A stretch of 40,527 bases of DNA, from the NCBI GenBank assembly GCA_964634615.1, contig CAZWLQ010000005.1, positions 1 through 40,527 of the forward strand, given 5' to 3'. Shown here in pieces: positions 14,318-23,037 of this stretch; position 1 is the stretch's first letter; each line of letters opens with the position of its first letter. Under the pieces are notes generated by a model. It was not told the DNA's origin. It saw only the letters and a program-made list of their open reading frames with translations, and ran no database searches. Both the position numbers and the translations under genes were made by a program. This DNA is from EsbW-18 sp964634615 (GTDB taxonomy: Bacteria; Patescibacteriota; Minisyncoccia; Phycocordibacterales; EsbW-18).

Positions 14318-15130
14318 TTATCCAAGACGCGGAAAGACGCGCTTGGCGGTTTGAAGCATTCGTTCCGCCAAATACTCCTCTTCAACACCTCGTATCTCTG
14401 CGATTCGCTTGATGATGTGCGTTACATAGGAAGGTTCATTTCGTTTTCCACGGTGTGGTGCCGGAGCAGCGAATGGCGCGTCGGTCTCTGCCATAATCAT
14501 ATCCTCCGGGACGAATGCAATCGTCTCGTCGTAGTCAGATACGAAGGTGATTGGTCCGTCAAATGAAAGCGTGAAGCCAAGGTCGAGAAATTTCTTGGCA
14601 GTCGGAATATCGCCAACAAAAAAGTGAATGTTGCCGCGAAGCGCATCGGATGCGGGATGCGAGGAGCGTGATGCGAGAAGAATTTCGATAATATCCTCGT
14701 ACGCATCCATCGTCCCCTTGCTTGGACGCCCATGAATCATCAGTGGTAAGTCATGCTTCATCGCAAAATCAATCTGCGCCACAAATAATTCTTTTTGCTT
14801 ATCTACGTTTACGGGCGGTCTGAAATAATCTAAGCCACACTCGCCCACTGCAACGACCTTCGGCGACAAGAGCGATTCGTAGTAGCTTTCATCAAAGGTC
14901 TCCCATACGCCTTCGGATTCTTCGATGTGTGTTGGGTGAATACCGATCGTCGCAAAAAGATTCTCGTGCTGGGCTGCAAGATCCACAACTTCTTTTGAAG
15001 TCTTTTTGTCGGTGCCCACAGAGATTGTCGCCATTCCCTCCTCTTTCATCTTCGCGATAATAGCGTCGCGATCTTCGTCAAACTGGGAGAAGTTGAGGTG
15101 GGAGTGAATATCAATGGATTTAAAGGTCAT
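14318..15130 (-). CDS. tatD: TatD-family metal-dependent hydrolase
   Basis: 270 aa, close to family length. Metal ligands are visible: HSH near residues 9-11, Glu in VGECGLDYFRPP (about 98), His in LMIHGRP (about 133), His in NIHFFVGD, and Asp in AETDAPF. Members act as 3'-5' exonucleases or deacylases in DNA quality control. The fifth-strand motif is HFFVG where HCFSG is usual. A 10-residue Ser/Arg/Ala stretch (RSSHPASDAL) just before it is encoded by a GATGCG-rich repeat. The start has -10 TACACT 7 nt upstream and no SD, so it is probably leaderless. Confidence 0.93.
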   Translation of the reverse strand: MTFKSIDIHSHLNFSQFDEDRDAIIAKMKEEGMATISVGTDKKTSKEVVDLAAQHENLFATIGIHPTHIEESEGVWETFDESYYESLLSPKVVAVGECGLDYFRPPVNVDKQKELFVAQIDFAMKHDLPLMIHGRPSKGTMDAYEDIIEILLASRSSHPASDALRGNIHFFVGDIPTAKKFLDLGFTLSFDGPITFVSDYDETIAFVPEDMIMAETDAPFAAPAPHRGKRNEPSYVTHIIKRIAEIRGVEEEYLAERMLQTAKRVFPRLG

Positions 15131-15137
15131 GAAGATT

Positions 15138-15143
15138 AGTGTA
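15138..15143 (-). promoter_or_regulatory. tatD -10 box, leaderless spacing
   Basis: TACACT on the minus strand, 7 nt before ATG. No good -35 is evident because the preceding terminator occupies that position. Confidence 0.5.
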
Positions 15144-15159
15144 TATCAAAATAGAAAAA

Positions 15160-15181
15160 GCCCCCACGGAGTTGTGGGGGC
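15160..15181. terminator. Terminator between the 95-aa orphan and tatD
   Basis: GCCCCCAC/GTGGGGGC with a 6-nt loop. A-rich and T-rich flanks lie on both sides. It acts on the minus strand for the gene at 15202-15489. Confidence 0.88.
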
Positions 15182-15201
15182 AGAAAAAACAACAGATTGG
15201 C

Positions 15202-15489
15202 TCACTCTGCGTAATCGGTTGAATTGAATGCGGCTGGTGCGTCGACCACGATAGTCGACGAACGATCAGCCAAGTCGTCATACACGGATACGCGCCAACC
15301 CAGAGCACGATATGTAGCGCTAACGTCCCACGAATTCACTGACGATCCTTGCCCGATCGTGAGTTGCGCGCTCATTTGTTCTCTGAGTTGATCATCGATG
15401 GACTCAAACGCCCTGCGGTTTTCATCTTGGCAACCACTACTGTGACTGCCATTCTTTGCAACCTGTGCATCCCTAAAACTCAGAGCCAT
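15202..15489 (-). CDS. Orphan hypothetical protein, 95 aa
   Basis: No family recognised. Polar and soluble: a short helix near 25-42 (NRRAFESIDDQLREQMSAQL), then a beta-rich half (WDVSATYRALGWRVSVYDDL and SSTIVVDAP) with an acidic end. Signals are strong: SD AGGAGAG 8 nt before ATG, promoter TTGATT-17-TATAAT at 15566-15594, and a terminator after the stop. It sits between metG and tatD as an independent unit. Confidence 0.65.
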   Translation of the reverse strand: MALSFRDAQVAKNGSHSSGCQDENRRAFESIDDQLREQMSAQLTIGQGSSVNSWDVSATYRALGWRVSVYDDLADRSSTIVVDAPAAFNSTDYAE

Positions 15490-15565
15490 GCCTGACTCTC
15501 CTCTAATGCTGGCATGTATTTAGCTGTAAAACGGCTATGGCGATCCGATAAGCCTTCTGAAAAGG

Positions 15566-15594
15566 ATTATAGTCCAGGCAAAATTGGTAATCAA
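15566..15594 (-). promoter_or_regulatory. Promoter of the 95-aa orphan
   Basis: Minus strand: -35 TTGATT, 17 nt, consensus -10 TATAAT. It lies just after the metG stop, with a leader of about 70 nt. Confidence 0.75.
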
Positions 15595-15600
15595 ACATGA

Positions 15601-17034
15601 TTAGTCTTTTCGTGCGAAGAGGTTCTCCGGCTTCTTGTTTGCCTTCACTGCGTCTTTGATGATTTTGGAAGTGGTAGGCATGAGCGGATTGAGCAAGCGG
15701 CCGATGGTGTAGAGCCGTACTGCGAGGTCGGCGATGAGTGCCTTTCCCTTCTCTGAATCTTCTTTCACGACTTTGAATGGCTGTGTTTCTTGGATAAGCG
15801 CATCACTCTCGGCAATCTTCTTCCAAATCAAATCGCTTGCTTCATTGAACTTAAACGCATCGAGTAGCGCAAAATATTCGGTAAAATCTTCCCATTCAGG
15901 AACCTGCACCGGCGCATCGAGATGCTCTTCCGCCATTTTCATCACGCGCGAAGTAAGATTACCCAGCCCATTTGCAAGACCAGCGTTATACCACTCATCG
16001 AGTTTCTCCCACGTAACATCTGAATCATCCACGGGGGCAACGTGACGCAAGAGAAGGTAGCGCGTTGCATCGGTTCCATATTTCTTCACAAGGTCATACG
16101 GACTAATCACATTGCCGAGACTTTTGCTCATGCGCTGACCACCAGAAATAATGAATCCGTGATAGAAGATCTGATCAGAGTTCTTTACCTGTGCGGACAT
16201 GAGCATCGCTTGCCACATCAATGACTGGAAACGGATCTGATCTTTGCCGGCCATTTGAAGCACTGTGCCCTCTTCCCAGAATTTTTTGAAATTCCCTGCT
16301 GAATCATCTGGCCAACCGAGCGTTGAAATATAGTCCGTCAGTGCATCGAACCACACATACATCACCTGCGTGTCATCCCCGGGAACGGGAATCCCCCACG
16401 CAAGACGCTCCTTCTGTCGTGAAATACTAAAATCTTCGAGTCCGTTTTTGACAAACTCAACAGCTTCGGTATTACGCCAATCAGGGACGATGACGTTTGG
16501 GCGCGAAAGGTACTCAAGAAGACGGTCTTGGTATTTACTGAATTTGAAAAAATAATTCTCTTCGGAGACCGTTTGGAGTTCGAGCGTTGGGTGCAAAGGA
16601 CAGTGTCCGTGTTCAAGCTCGCGAATCGTTTTATACGCCTCGCACCCGACACAATACAAACCTTCAAATTGTTTCTTGTAAATATCCCCTGCCGCCTCAC
16701 ATCGTCGCCACATCTCCTGTGCAGCCAGTATGTGATGTTCATCGGTCGTGCGGATGAACGCGTCGTTGCTCAAGTTCAAAATATCCTCACCACCAAGTTT
16801 TTTGACTTCGTTTGCGTAATGATCAACATATGCGTGCACCTCCTGCCCCGCTTTCACTGCTGCCTCATAAATCTTCTGCCCATGTTCATCGGTTCCGGTG
16901 TTAAAAAAGACGTCGTGGCCCTGAAGACGCCACGCACGTGCGAGCGCATCGGCTTGAATAAGCTCGAGTGCAAAACCAATATGCGGATCCGCATTCACGT
17001 ACGGCAATGTTGTCGTGATGTATCGCGCAGTCAT
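15601..17034 (-). CDS. metG: Methionyl-tRNA synthetase
   Basis: 477 aa: the catalytic core and anticodon-binding domain, without the C-terminal tRNA-binding extension of longer MetRS. HIGH-type motif HIGF at 18-21, KMSKS-type RMSKS at 301-305. A single zinc knuckle is formed by YCVGC and HCPLHP. WFDALTDYISTLGWP is the methionine-pocket region. It charges initiator and elongator tRNA-Met. The start lies 3 nt after the upstream permease stop, so the two genes share a transcript. No SD. Confidence 0.97.
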   Translation of the reverse strand: MTARYITTTLPYVNADPHIGFALELIQADALARAWRLQGHDVFFNTGTDEHGQKIYEAAVKAGQEVHAYVDHYANEVKKLGGEDILNLSNDAFIRTTDEHHILAAQEMWRRCEAAGDIYKKQFEGLYCVGCEAYKTIRELEHGHCPLHPTLELQTVSEENYFFKFSKYQDRLLEYLSRPNVIVPDWRNTEAVEFVKNGLEDFSISRQKERLAWGIPVPGDDTQVMYVWFDALTDYISTLGWPDDSAGNFKKFWEEGTVLQMAGKDQIRFQSLMWQAMLMSAQVKNSDQIFYHGFIISGGQRMSKSLGNVISPYDLVKKYGTDATRYLLLRHVAPVDDSDVTWEKLDEWYNAGLANGLGNLTSRVMKMAEEHLDAPVQVPEWEDFTEYFALLDAFKFNEASDLIWKKIAESDALIQETQPFKVVKEDSEKGKALIADLAVRLYTIGRLLNPLMPTTSKIIKDAVKANKKPENLFARKD

Positions 17035-17037
17035 AGG

Positions 17038-18129
17038 TTACGGCGTCAGTCGTGGTGTCTCTCCGTTTTTGACCCCATCACCGATAGAGAGATACTTAAA
17101 ATCATTCACCAATTCCATAAATGCTGCAGCAAGCGGAACCGAGAGAAGTGCGCCGAGAAATCCTCCGAGCTGTCCCCCGATAATCAACGCCAACATCACC
17201 ACCATTGCCGGAACGCCGACCACTTTGTTCACCACCAACGGATAGATGAGGTGGTTCTCAAACTGCTGGATGATGATGAAGAGACCGCCGACCATCAATG
17301 CTTGTGATACGCCACCATCGGAAATGCCAACCAAAATCGGTGGAATCGATGAAATAACCGGACCAAACAGCGGAATGATTTCCAGAAGTCCCGCCAAGAG
17401 CGCAAAGAGGAATGCGTGCTTCACGCCAAGAATGGTGAGGCCGAGGAACACCAAGACGCCCACCAGAAGCATGAGAAGGAGTTGCCCTTGCATCCACTGT
17501 CCAATCTTTACTTGTGAGCGTTTCCAGAGATTGATTGCGTACGCCTGATGTTTTGGCGGCGTCACAATATGAAGGAAATTCTCGATCCCGCGTTCTTGCA
17601 CGGCGAAGTAAAACGAGAAAACGACAATCAAAACGAAAGAGAATACGCCACCGAAGACTGACGACACAACTTGGAATACACCGCCTGGAATTGCGAGGAG
17701 TGAGCGGAAACTCGAAACCAAATCCCCTGCGGAGAGCGTGTTTGAGATGCCCTGCAAGACCTCCGGTTGCTGCCCGATATTGAAACGGTCAAAGAGCGCC
17801 TGGGTGTCAACCTGTCCAACGTATTCGGGAAGCTGGGAGAGAAACGACGATGCTTCAAACAAAAGCGGCGGGAGCGCAAAATAGACAATACTAAACACAA
17901 GTACGGCGATTGAAAAATAAATCAACACCACCGCAATCGTGCGCGGCATCCTGTGACGCGTGAGCCAGCGCGTAATTGGCTCAACGGCTGATGCAATGAC
18001 AACCGCAGCAACCACGACCAACACAACATCGCGGAGGACAAACAGGAGGAAGAGTCCAATTAAAACCAGTGCCGATTTAAAAACCGAAATAGGGCTTATA
18101 TGAAGGGTTGTGTGGTTGGGAGCACTCAT
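17038..18129 (-). CDS. AI-2E family permease (PerM/TqsA-like)
   Basis: 363 aa with about seven to eight membrane segments. Family features: the N-terminal pair FKSALVLIGLFLLFVLRDVVLVVVAAVV, the soluble segment after TRHRMPRTIAVV, and the signature KIGQWMQGQLLLMLLVGVL with IPLFGPVISSIPPILVGI. The family includes autoinducer-2 exporters, Na+/H+ antiporters and uncharacterised permeases, so the substrate is unknown. ATG at 18129 is chosen over the upstream TTG, because TTGCGG-17-TACACT ends 7 nt before it, predicting a leaderless transcript. Co-transcribed with metG. Confidence 0.9.
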   Translation of the reverse strand: MSAPNHTTLHISPISVFKSALVLIGLFLLFVLRDVVLVVVAAVVIASAVEPITRWLTRHRMPRTIAVVLIYFSIAVLVFSIVYFALPPLLFEASSFLSQLPEYVGQVDTQALFDRFNIGQQPEVLQGISNTLSAGDLVSSFRSLLAIPGGVFQVVSSVFGGVFSFVLIVVFSFYFAVQERGIENFLHIVTPPKHQAYAINLWKRSQVKIGQWMQGQLLLMLLVGVLVFLGLTILGVKHAFLFALLAGLLEIIPLFGPVISSIPPILVGISDGGVSQALMVGGLFIIIQQFENHLIYPLVVNKVVGVPAMVVMLALIIGGQLGGFLGALLSVPLAAAFMELVNDFKYLSIGDGVKNGETPRLTP

Positions 18130-18136
18130 GGCCTCT

Positions 18137-18165
18137 AGTGTAAACGGTTTGGAGACCTTCCGCAA
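18137..18165 (-). promoter_or_regulatory. Promoter of the permease-metG unit
   Basis: Minus strand: TTGCGG, 17 nt, TACACT, then 7 nt to ATG. Confidence 0.65.
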
Positions 18166-18182
18166 AAGCCACGCACTGGGTC

Positions 18183-20120
18183 TTAATCAACAACGCGGTC
18201 ATCACCCTCGTCAAAGCTTGGGTCATCGCCGAGAAGTGTGGTGCGTGCTTCGGTTGTGTATCCAACCGACACTCCAGCAAAGCCGTCTGTCGCCTTGAGC
18301 GTCGCGTCTTCAATCAACACTGGCGCAACACCGATTTGATTCACCGATGGAGTGAGTCCGACCTGAAATGCAAGCTCGCGGAATGGATTGGTGTATCCTG
18401 CACCCGCTCGGACTGTCCCGACCGTCCACGTAATCAAGCCAGTTGATTGATCGTACGTCACGTCTTCATCCGCAGGTTCAGTAACGCCCTTCCACACAAT
18501 GTATGGAGGAAGTTTTGCGGTGACCGTCGAGCCGCTGATGTCATTGATTGAACTTGCAATGCTCCAGAGGATTGTGTATGTCGTCTCCGTTTCAACCTTT
18601 GGTGGCATTGGTCCGATGTTGGTGATTGTGCCACTGTCGTGGAGCGCAATCGTTGAGAGTGATGCATCGGTGACAAACTTCAGAAGCCCCTCTGATTCTG
18701 TTGCAACAATCTCTGGTGTATCGCTGTTGCCGATTGGAACACCGCGAAGAGAAACTCCGAGATGCACTTCTGGGTTCAAGTTTTTACCACCCATTTTTTC
18801 TGACGAGAGTGTCGTGAAGTTCACAATCGCGCGACCGCTCTCTCCCGCTTCAAGCACCGAAAATTCGCTCACGCTCCGCTTGTCCCACGTCAGTGTGTTT
18901 TTCGCAGAATCATAGAATCCTGTTGACGATTTGATGGTCTTCTCATCAATACCGTCGCCATCGAGCGTGAGTGTGAGTACTGCATCGCCCAACTTGTCAG
19001 AGAGGTTGTTCCGCCATGCGATTTCAAGCGAAACATCCTGGCCAGGAGCAACGACTAGCGTGTCCCCTGTCTCACCATCAATCGAGAATCCAAGATCAAC
19101 GAATGGCCGCGCGATGACGATTGTGTGCTCTGCATTTGCGAACGACGTGCCAATGTCAGTCAAATCATTGTCGTTTTCAGCGACGCCAATCTCGAACCTA
19201 AAAATACGCTCTTCATCGTCTTGACCTTCAAGTGAACCCTGAATCATGATGGTTCGCTTGCCGTTCGGCTCCATGTCGCCCAATGCCCACACGGTTTCGC
19301 TGAATGTTGGGGTTGGATTTCCGGAAGCAAATTCGAAGCCAAATGGATAGTTTGCTTTGAGAAGCACATTTTCAAGTGGTGCAGAAGAGTTTGACGCAAT
19401 GGTCACCTCGAGCTGCACGTCATTGCCTGAATTGAGTGCATTCGGTGCGTCGATTGAAAGTCGAATCGGGCTATCATCAATTTCAACTTCAAAGAGTCGT
19501 TCCTTGACGAAAATTGCGTTGCTTCCCACAACACGATACTCGAGCGACACGATAACGTTCTGTTTTGTCCCCTCTTCACCAAAGATGATTGCTTTCGATG
19601 TTGTTGCAACACGCTCTCCAGGAGAAAGATCGCCAAGACCCGCGCGCGTACGCAAGAGAGACACCGTAACATCGTCTGCCGAGCGCGTGCCTGGTGGATA
19701 CTCAATGGACAAATCGGCAACCTCCAGTGTTGATGCGTTGTTGTTTTTGATTTCAATTGCAAGTGGCAATGCTTCCCCCGCAGCAACTTTTGTTGGTCCG
19801 GTGACCGTGATTTCAATTTTGTCGGCGGAGAGAACATTCCTGTTGCCTGTGAGGAAGAATGCCGCGGTGCCGAGTGCTGCTAAAAAGAAAACGGCCGCAA
19901 TGGCGAAGAGCCATGTGGCATATGTTTTATGTTTTTTGGTGAATCGCATACGACTTAAGAGTGACCCTTGGTCCTCGTGATCATGCTGCCAATCGGTTTC
20001 AACGTTGCGGACTTCTCGATGAAATCCTGCCCGTGCGAACGACCCTGACACGTCGGCGTTCGGTGTATCAATTTTGTTTTGGAGTTCCTCAATCGGACTC
20101 TCTATCTCGGGCTTTTGCAT
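18183..20120 (-). CDS. Single-pass membrane protein with DUF11/CARDB-like repeats
   Basis: 645 aa. A cytoplasmic N-terminus (1-68, charged) precedes one membrane helix (about 70-91; WLFAIAAVFFLAALGTAAFF) and a ~540-residue extracellular part. That part holds four to five beta-sandwich repeats of the DUF11/CARDB style: AGEALPLAIEIKNNNASTLE, SGNDVQLEVTIASNSSAPLE, and PGQDVSLEIAWRNNLSDKLG mark successive domain starts. It probably acts as a stalk or envelope protein. Start at the ATG 8 nt after -10 TATACT. It is 53 bp upstream of the permease gene on the same strand. Confidence 0.82.
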   Translation of the reverse strand: MQKPEIESPIEELQNKIDTPNADVSGSFARAGFHREVRNVETDWQHDHEDQGSLLSRMRFTKKHKTYATWLFAIAAVFFLAALGTAAFFLTGNRNVLSADKIEITVTGPTKVAAGEALPLAIEIKNNNASTLEVADLSIEYPPGTRSADDVTVSLLRTRAGLGDLSPGERVATTSKAIIFGEEGTKQNVIVSLEYRVVGSNAIFVKERLFEVEIDDSPIRLSIDAPNALNSGNDVQLEVTIASNSSAPLENVLLKANYPFGFEFASGNPTPTFSETVWALGDMEPNGKRTIMIQGSLEGQDDEERIFRFEIGVAENDNDLTDIGTSFANAEHTIVIARPFVDLGFSIDGETGDTLVVAPGQDVSLEIAWRNNLSDKLGDAVLTLTLDGDGIDEKTIKSSTGFYDSAKNTLTWDKRSVSEFSVLEAGESGRAIVNFTTLSSEKMGGKNLNPEVHLGVSLRGVPIGNSDTPEIVATESEGLLKFVTDASLSTIALHDSGTITNIGPMPPKVETETTYTILWSIASSINDISGSTVTAKLPPYIVWKGVTEPADEDVTYDQSTGLITWTVGTVRAGAGYTNPFRELAFQVGLTPSVNQIGVAPVLIEDATLKATDGFAGVSVGYTTEARTTLLGDDPSFDEGDDRVVD

Positions 20121-20245
20121 ACACTGACAGTATATCGCCACTAGGGTTTAGGGTATAGGGAGAAATGAGCTGCGGGATGCGAGATGCGTGTGAATACGAG
20201 ATGCGCGTAGGAGCGACATGAACCATCTAAGACTAAAAAGAAACG

Positions 20246-20261
20246 GCCTCCCGAAGGAGGC
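20246..20261 (-). terminator. Terminator of the zinc-ribbon orphan
   Basis: GCCTCC/GGAGGC around a 4-nt loop with CGTTTCTTTTTAG following on the minus strand. The remaining stretch 20135-20240 holds only degenerate repeats (TAGGGTTTAGGGTATAGGG and GATGCG units). Confidence 0.75.
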
Positions 20262-20288
20262 GTGGTCTCGCAATGAACCGACTGATGA

Positions 20289-20708
20289 CTACCAACCAAG
20301 GCGAGTGTGGCCTTTCTCGCTCTTCACCAAACAAATTCCTAGGTCACGCTGCTTTCCCAACGAATCTCGCTGAAGGAGAAGTGGCGCTTGACACCCGCAG
20401 TTCGCATAGGCGTGCAGTGTGAGCGTGTGGCCCTCCCTGTCAATCATCCCCGAGTTGGATTCATCGCTCCAGTTGAAGAGTTCCAGCTTCCAGACAATCA
20501 AACATGCCGTACAACCATTCCAACAATGTGTATGCACATCACCAATTCTTTCATCTAACCAGGAAGGGACACGGTCGCCAGCGGCACAAACCGCCGAACC
20601 AAGGTTGCCACCACACTTCGGGCACCGTTGGAGCGAATTCGTTTTTCTGATCTGTTCGAAAACGTCTTGAAGTAGGGCGGCCTTGTCGAGCTGTGGGTGG
20701 TTACTCAT
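20289..20708 (-). CDS. Orphan protein with zinc-ribbon cysteines
   Basis: 139 aa from the ATG that has SD GAGGAGG 7 nt upstream; the open frame continues 43 codons further, without signals. Cysteines are grouped as CPKCGG (about 30-33), one at SAVC, and CWNGCTAC (about 63-70). Another pair sits later in YANCGCQ. A structural zinc site is likely. No family recognised. Promoter TTGACG-16-TAGTAT upstream and a terminator downstream make it a self-contained unit. Confidence 0.65.
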   Translation of the reverse strand: MSNHPQLDKAALLQDVFEQIRKTNSLQRCPKCGGNLGSAVCAAGDRVPSWLDERIGDVHTHCWNGCTACLIVWKLELFNWSDESNSGMIDREGHTLTLHAYANCGCQAPLLLQRDSLGKQRDLGICLVKSEKGHTRLGW

Positions 20709-20748
20709 CTCGCACCTCCTCGGGAGCGGTAGCTGTCGTCTGTCGGAG

Positions 20749-20776
20749 ATACTACACCAACCAGACCCACCGTCAA
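20749..20776 (-). promoter_or_regulatory. Promoter of the zinc-ribbon orphan
   Basis: Minus strand: TTGACG, 16 nt, TAGTAT; leader of about 35 nt. Confidence 0.65.
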
Positions 20777-20848
20777 TCAATGGGCCGTAGACACCCGTAT
20801 CCCGATACTCGTATCCCACATCCGCTTTTTGCGACACGTTGTGTGATT

Positions 20849-21550
20849 TTATATCACATCAAACTCCTGGAACACCTGCCGATAGAGATCAATCACGCGT
20901 TTTGCTTCACGATTGGTAAGAATGTAGTCGGAACCCGAATGCGCAATGCGGTTACGAATCTTGTGCGCTTCCCATGCAAGATCAAGTGTTTGGAAATCGC
21001 TCTTCTCGACACCCTTTAACATGTCACCGAGTGAATCGCCATGGTATCCCATGCTTCGCACAAGTTCGTGAAGCGCAATGTCTGCTTCGATAATTGCAAC
21101 ACGCCAGTCACCGGGATTTTCAGACGACCCGAGTGTCTCGATTCGCTCCCATCGCTCGTTCTTATCCTTGTTTGCGTCACTTGATAGTTTTGCTTCAAGC
21201 ATCTTGAGTGTCGCCCGTTCTTTTTCACGTATCTTCTTCAACTGAAGAGATGCATACATTGCTCCTACACCAAAGACGACGGAAACAATCATTGATATCC
21301 AAAGAAATGGCCCGCGGAGCATTGCATACAGTGCCGTCAGAAAACCTGACCGCGAAAAAAGGGTGCGGAGCGCGTCCACAACAGATGTCTCGCCGTTTGC
21401 GTTGAGTACGCCACCAAGCGCAGATACGAGCGCAGCAATGACCGCCAGCAACACAAGAATCATAACCAACTTCGTTGCCGCGTCTGCATCGGTTATCTTT
21501 TTTGGTGCTGCGGGTTTTCCACCTCCTTTTCCTCCTGGTTTTTCTGCCAT
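20849..21550 (-). CDS. Membrane protein with HEPN-like C-terminal domain
   Basis: A 233-aa protein. A Gly/Lys/Pro-rich cytoplasmic start (KPGGKGGGKPAAPKK) precedes membrane helices at about 28-50, 70-80 and 83-100. A charged coil follows (about 105-125). The soluble tail (about 145-233) is helical and contains WEAHKIRNRIAHSG, an R-x4-H motif like that of HEPN/DUF4145 proteins, followed by LTNREAKRVIDLYRQVFQEF. HEPN domains may be RNases or only helical adaptors. A -10 TAAACT lies 6 nt before ATG, overlapping the end of gatA, so it probably has its own leaderless transcript. Confidence 0.72.
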   Translation of the reverse strand: MAEKPGGKGGGKPAAPKKITDADAATKLVMILVLLAVIAALVSALGGVLNANGETSVVDALRTLFSRSGFLTALYAMLRGPFLWISMIVSVVFGVGAMYASLQLKKIREKERATLKMLEAKLSSDANKDKNERWERIETLGSSENPGDWRVAIIEADIALHELVRSMGYHGDSLGDMLKGVEKSDFQTLDLAWEAHKIRNRIAHSGSDYILTNREAKRVIDLYRQVFQEFDVI

Positions 21551-21559
21551 GGATTTAGT

Positions 21560-22987
21560 TTACTCTATTTCACCAAGGAATCGCTTGCCGACTGTGAAGA
21601 GCCGAGCTTCTCCCATATGCGGTGCAATCAGTTGCAGTCCTAATGGAAGCGCAACGCCATCTTCCTCGACTGTTCCTGAAGGAACAGAGATCGCCGGCAT
21701 ATGCGTTAGATTCGCTGATGCGGTGAAAATATCTTCGAGGTACATCTGCACGGGGTCATTTACTTTTGCGCCAATTTTGAAAGCAGGACCGGCTGTGGTC
21801 GGTGTAGCAATGACGTCACACTTTTCAAGTGCTTCCGTAAAATCTTTTGTGATCATTGCGCGAACCGCATTCGCTTTGTTGTAGTACGCATCATAGTAAC
21901 CAGAGGAGAGCACGTAGGTGCCGAGCATGATGCGGCGGCGTGGCTCTGGGCCAAACCCTTTGCCGCGCGTGAGCATATAGTCTCCCATGAGATCATCGCC
22001 ATCGATATGTAAGCCATATTTCACGCCATCAAAACGTGCGAGGTTTGTTGATGCTTCTGCAGGCACAATGACGTAGTATGTTGGCACCGTATATTTCACA
22101 TACGGTAGTTCAATCGGCACGATTTCATAACCAAGTGACTCAAGCGACTCAAGGTTTTTCTTGAATACAGCATAGACATCTTCACGTAGTCCGCACTCTT
22201 CTAAAAATGTAGTTGGTACGCCGATTTTTTTTACACCAGCATCAAGCTTCGGATAATCACCTTCATCCACTGTTGTGCTGTCCATCGGATCCTTCCCTTT
22301 TATTACCTGAAACATCGCTTCAACATCAGTAACCGTCTGTCCAAGAGGGCCTATCGAATCAAGAGATGACGCCATCGCAATCAATCCGCTACGTGACACG
22401 CTCCCGTATGTGACCTTGAGTCCGACAATGCCGCACAGGGCTGACGGCTGACGAATAGAGCCACCCGTTTCAGACCCAAACGCTCCAAGTACCATGCCGC
22501 AAGCAACTGCTGCTGCTGAACCGCCCGATGATCCTCCGGCGACGCGTGTTGGATCAAGAGGATGTTTGGTGACTCCATATGCAGAGTTCTCTGTTGAAGC
22601 ACCCATGGCAGAGTCGTCCATGTTTGTCCTGCCAACAATTACTGCGCCCGCCTTTTTTAACTTTTTGACTGCGGTTGCGTCGTATACCGCCTTGTGTCCC
22701 TTCAAGATATTTGAACACGCGGTCGAAATTTTTCCTTGAACCAAAATGTTGTCTTTCAAAGCGACAGGGATTCCTAAGAGCGGACCCGTCTCCCCCGCAC
22801 TCCTTCGTGCATCAGCTGCTTGCGCTTGGAGGATTGCATCGTCGAACACTTCGAGGAATGCATGAATCTCTGTGTCGTTCTCTTCGATCGCAGCGAGACA
22901 TTCGCGCGTCAATTCTTCCGAGGTCGTTTCTCGTTTCTCAAGCGCTCTCTGCGCCTCCGCTATAGTTTTGTATTTGAGTTCAGACAT
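21560..22987 (-). CDS. gatA: Asp/Glu-tRNA amidotransferase subunit A
   Basis: 475 aa, full-length amidase-signature enzyme. The triad is visible as Lys78 (VALKDN), Ser153 (GGSSGGSAAAVACG) and Ser177 (GSETGGSIRQPSALCG). It releases ammonia from glutamine and passes it to GatB for converting Glu-tRNA(Gln) or Asp-tRNA(Asn). gatC is just upstream. gatB is not in the window, though a YqeY protein is. A 20-bp palindrome lies between gatC and gatA. Confidence 0.97.
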   Translation of the reverse strand: MSELKYKTIAEAQRALEKRETTSEELTRECLAAIEENDTEIHAFLEVFDDAILQAQAADARRSAGETGPLLGIPVALKDNILVQGKISTACSNILKGHKAVYDATAVKKLKKAGAVIVGRTNMDDSAMGASTENSAYGVTKHPLDPTRVAGGSSGGSAAAVACGMVLGAFGSETGGSIRQPSALCGIVGLKVTYGSVSRSGLIAMASSLDSIGPLGQTVTDVEAMFQVIKGKDPMDSTTVDEGDYPKLDAGVKKIGVPTTFLEECGLREDVYAVFKKNLESLESLGYEIVPIELPYVKYTVPTYYVIVPAEASTNLARFDGVKYGLHIDGDDLMGDYMLTRGKGFGPEPRRRIMLGTYVLSSGYYDAYYNKANAVRAMITKDFTEALEKCDVIATPTTAGPAFKIGAKVNDPVQMYLEDIFTASANLTHMPAISVPSGTVEEDGVALPLGLQLIAPHMGEARLFTVGKRFLGEIE

Positions 22988-23003
22988 AGTTCTGCGTTCT
23001 GTC

Positions 23004-23023
23004 CCTGCCTGCCGGCAGGCAGG
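23004..23023. repeat. Dispersed 20-bp perfect palindrome, copy 2
   Basis: Identical to 2154-2173. It lies in the 50-bp gap between gatC and gatA and would form a hairpin in their shared mRNA, 16 nt before the gatA start. Confidence 0.8.
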
Positions 23024-23037
23024 CGCGTGTTCCGCGT

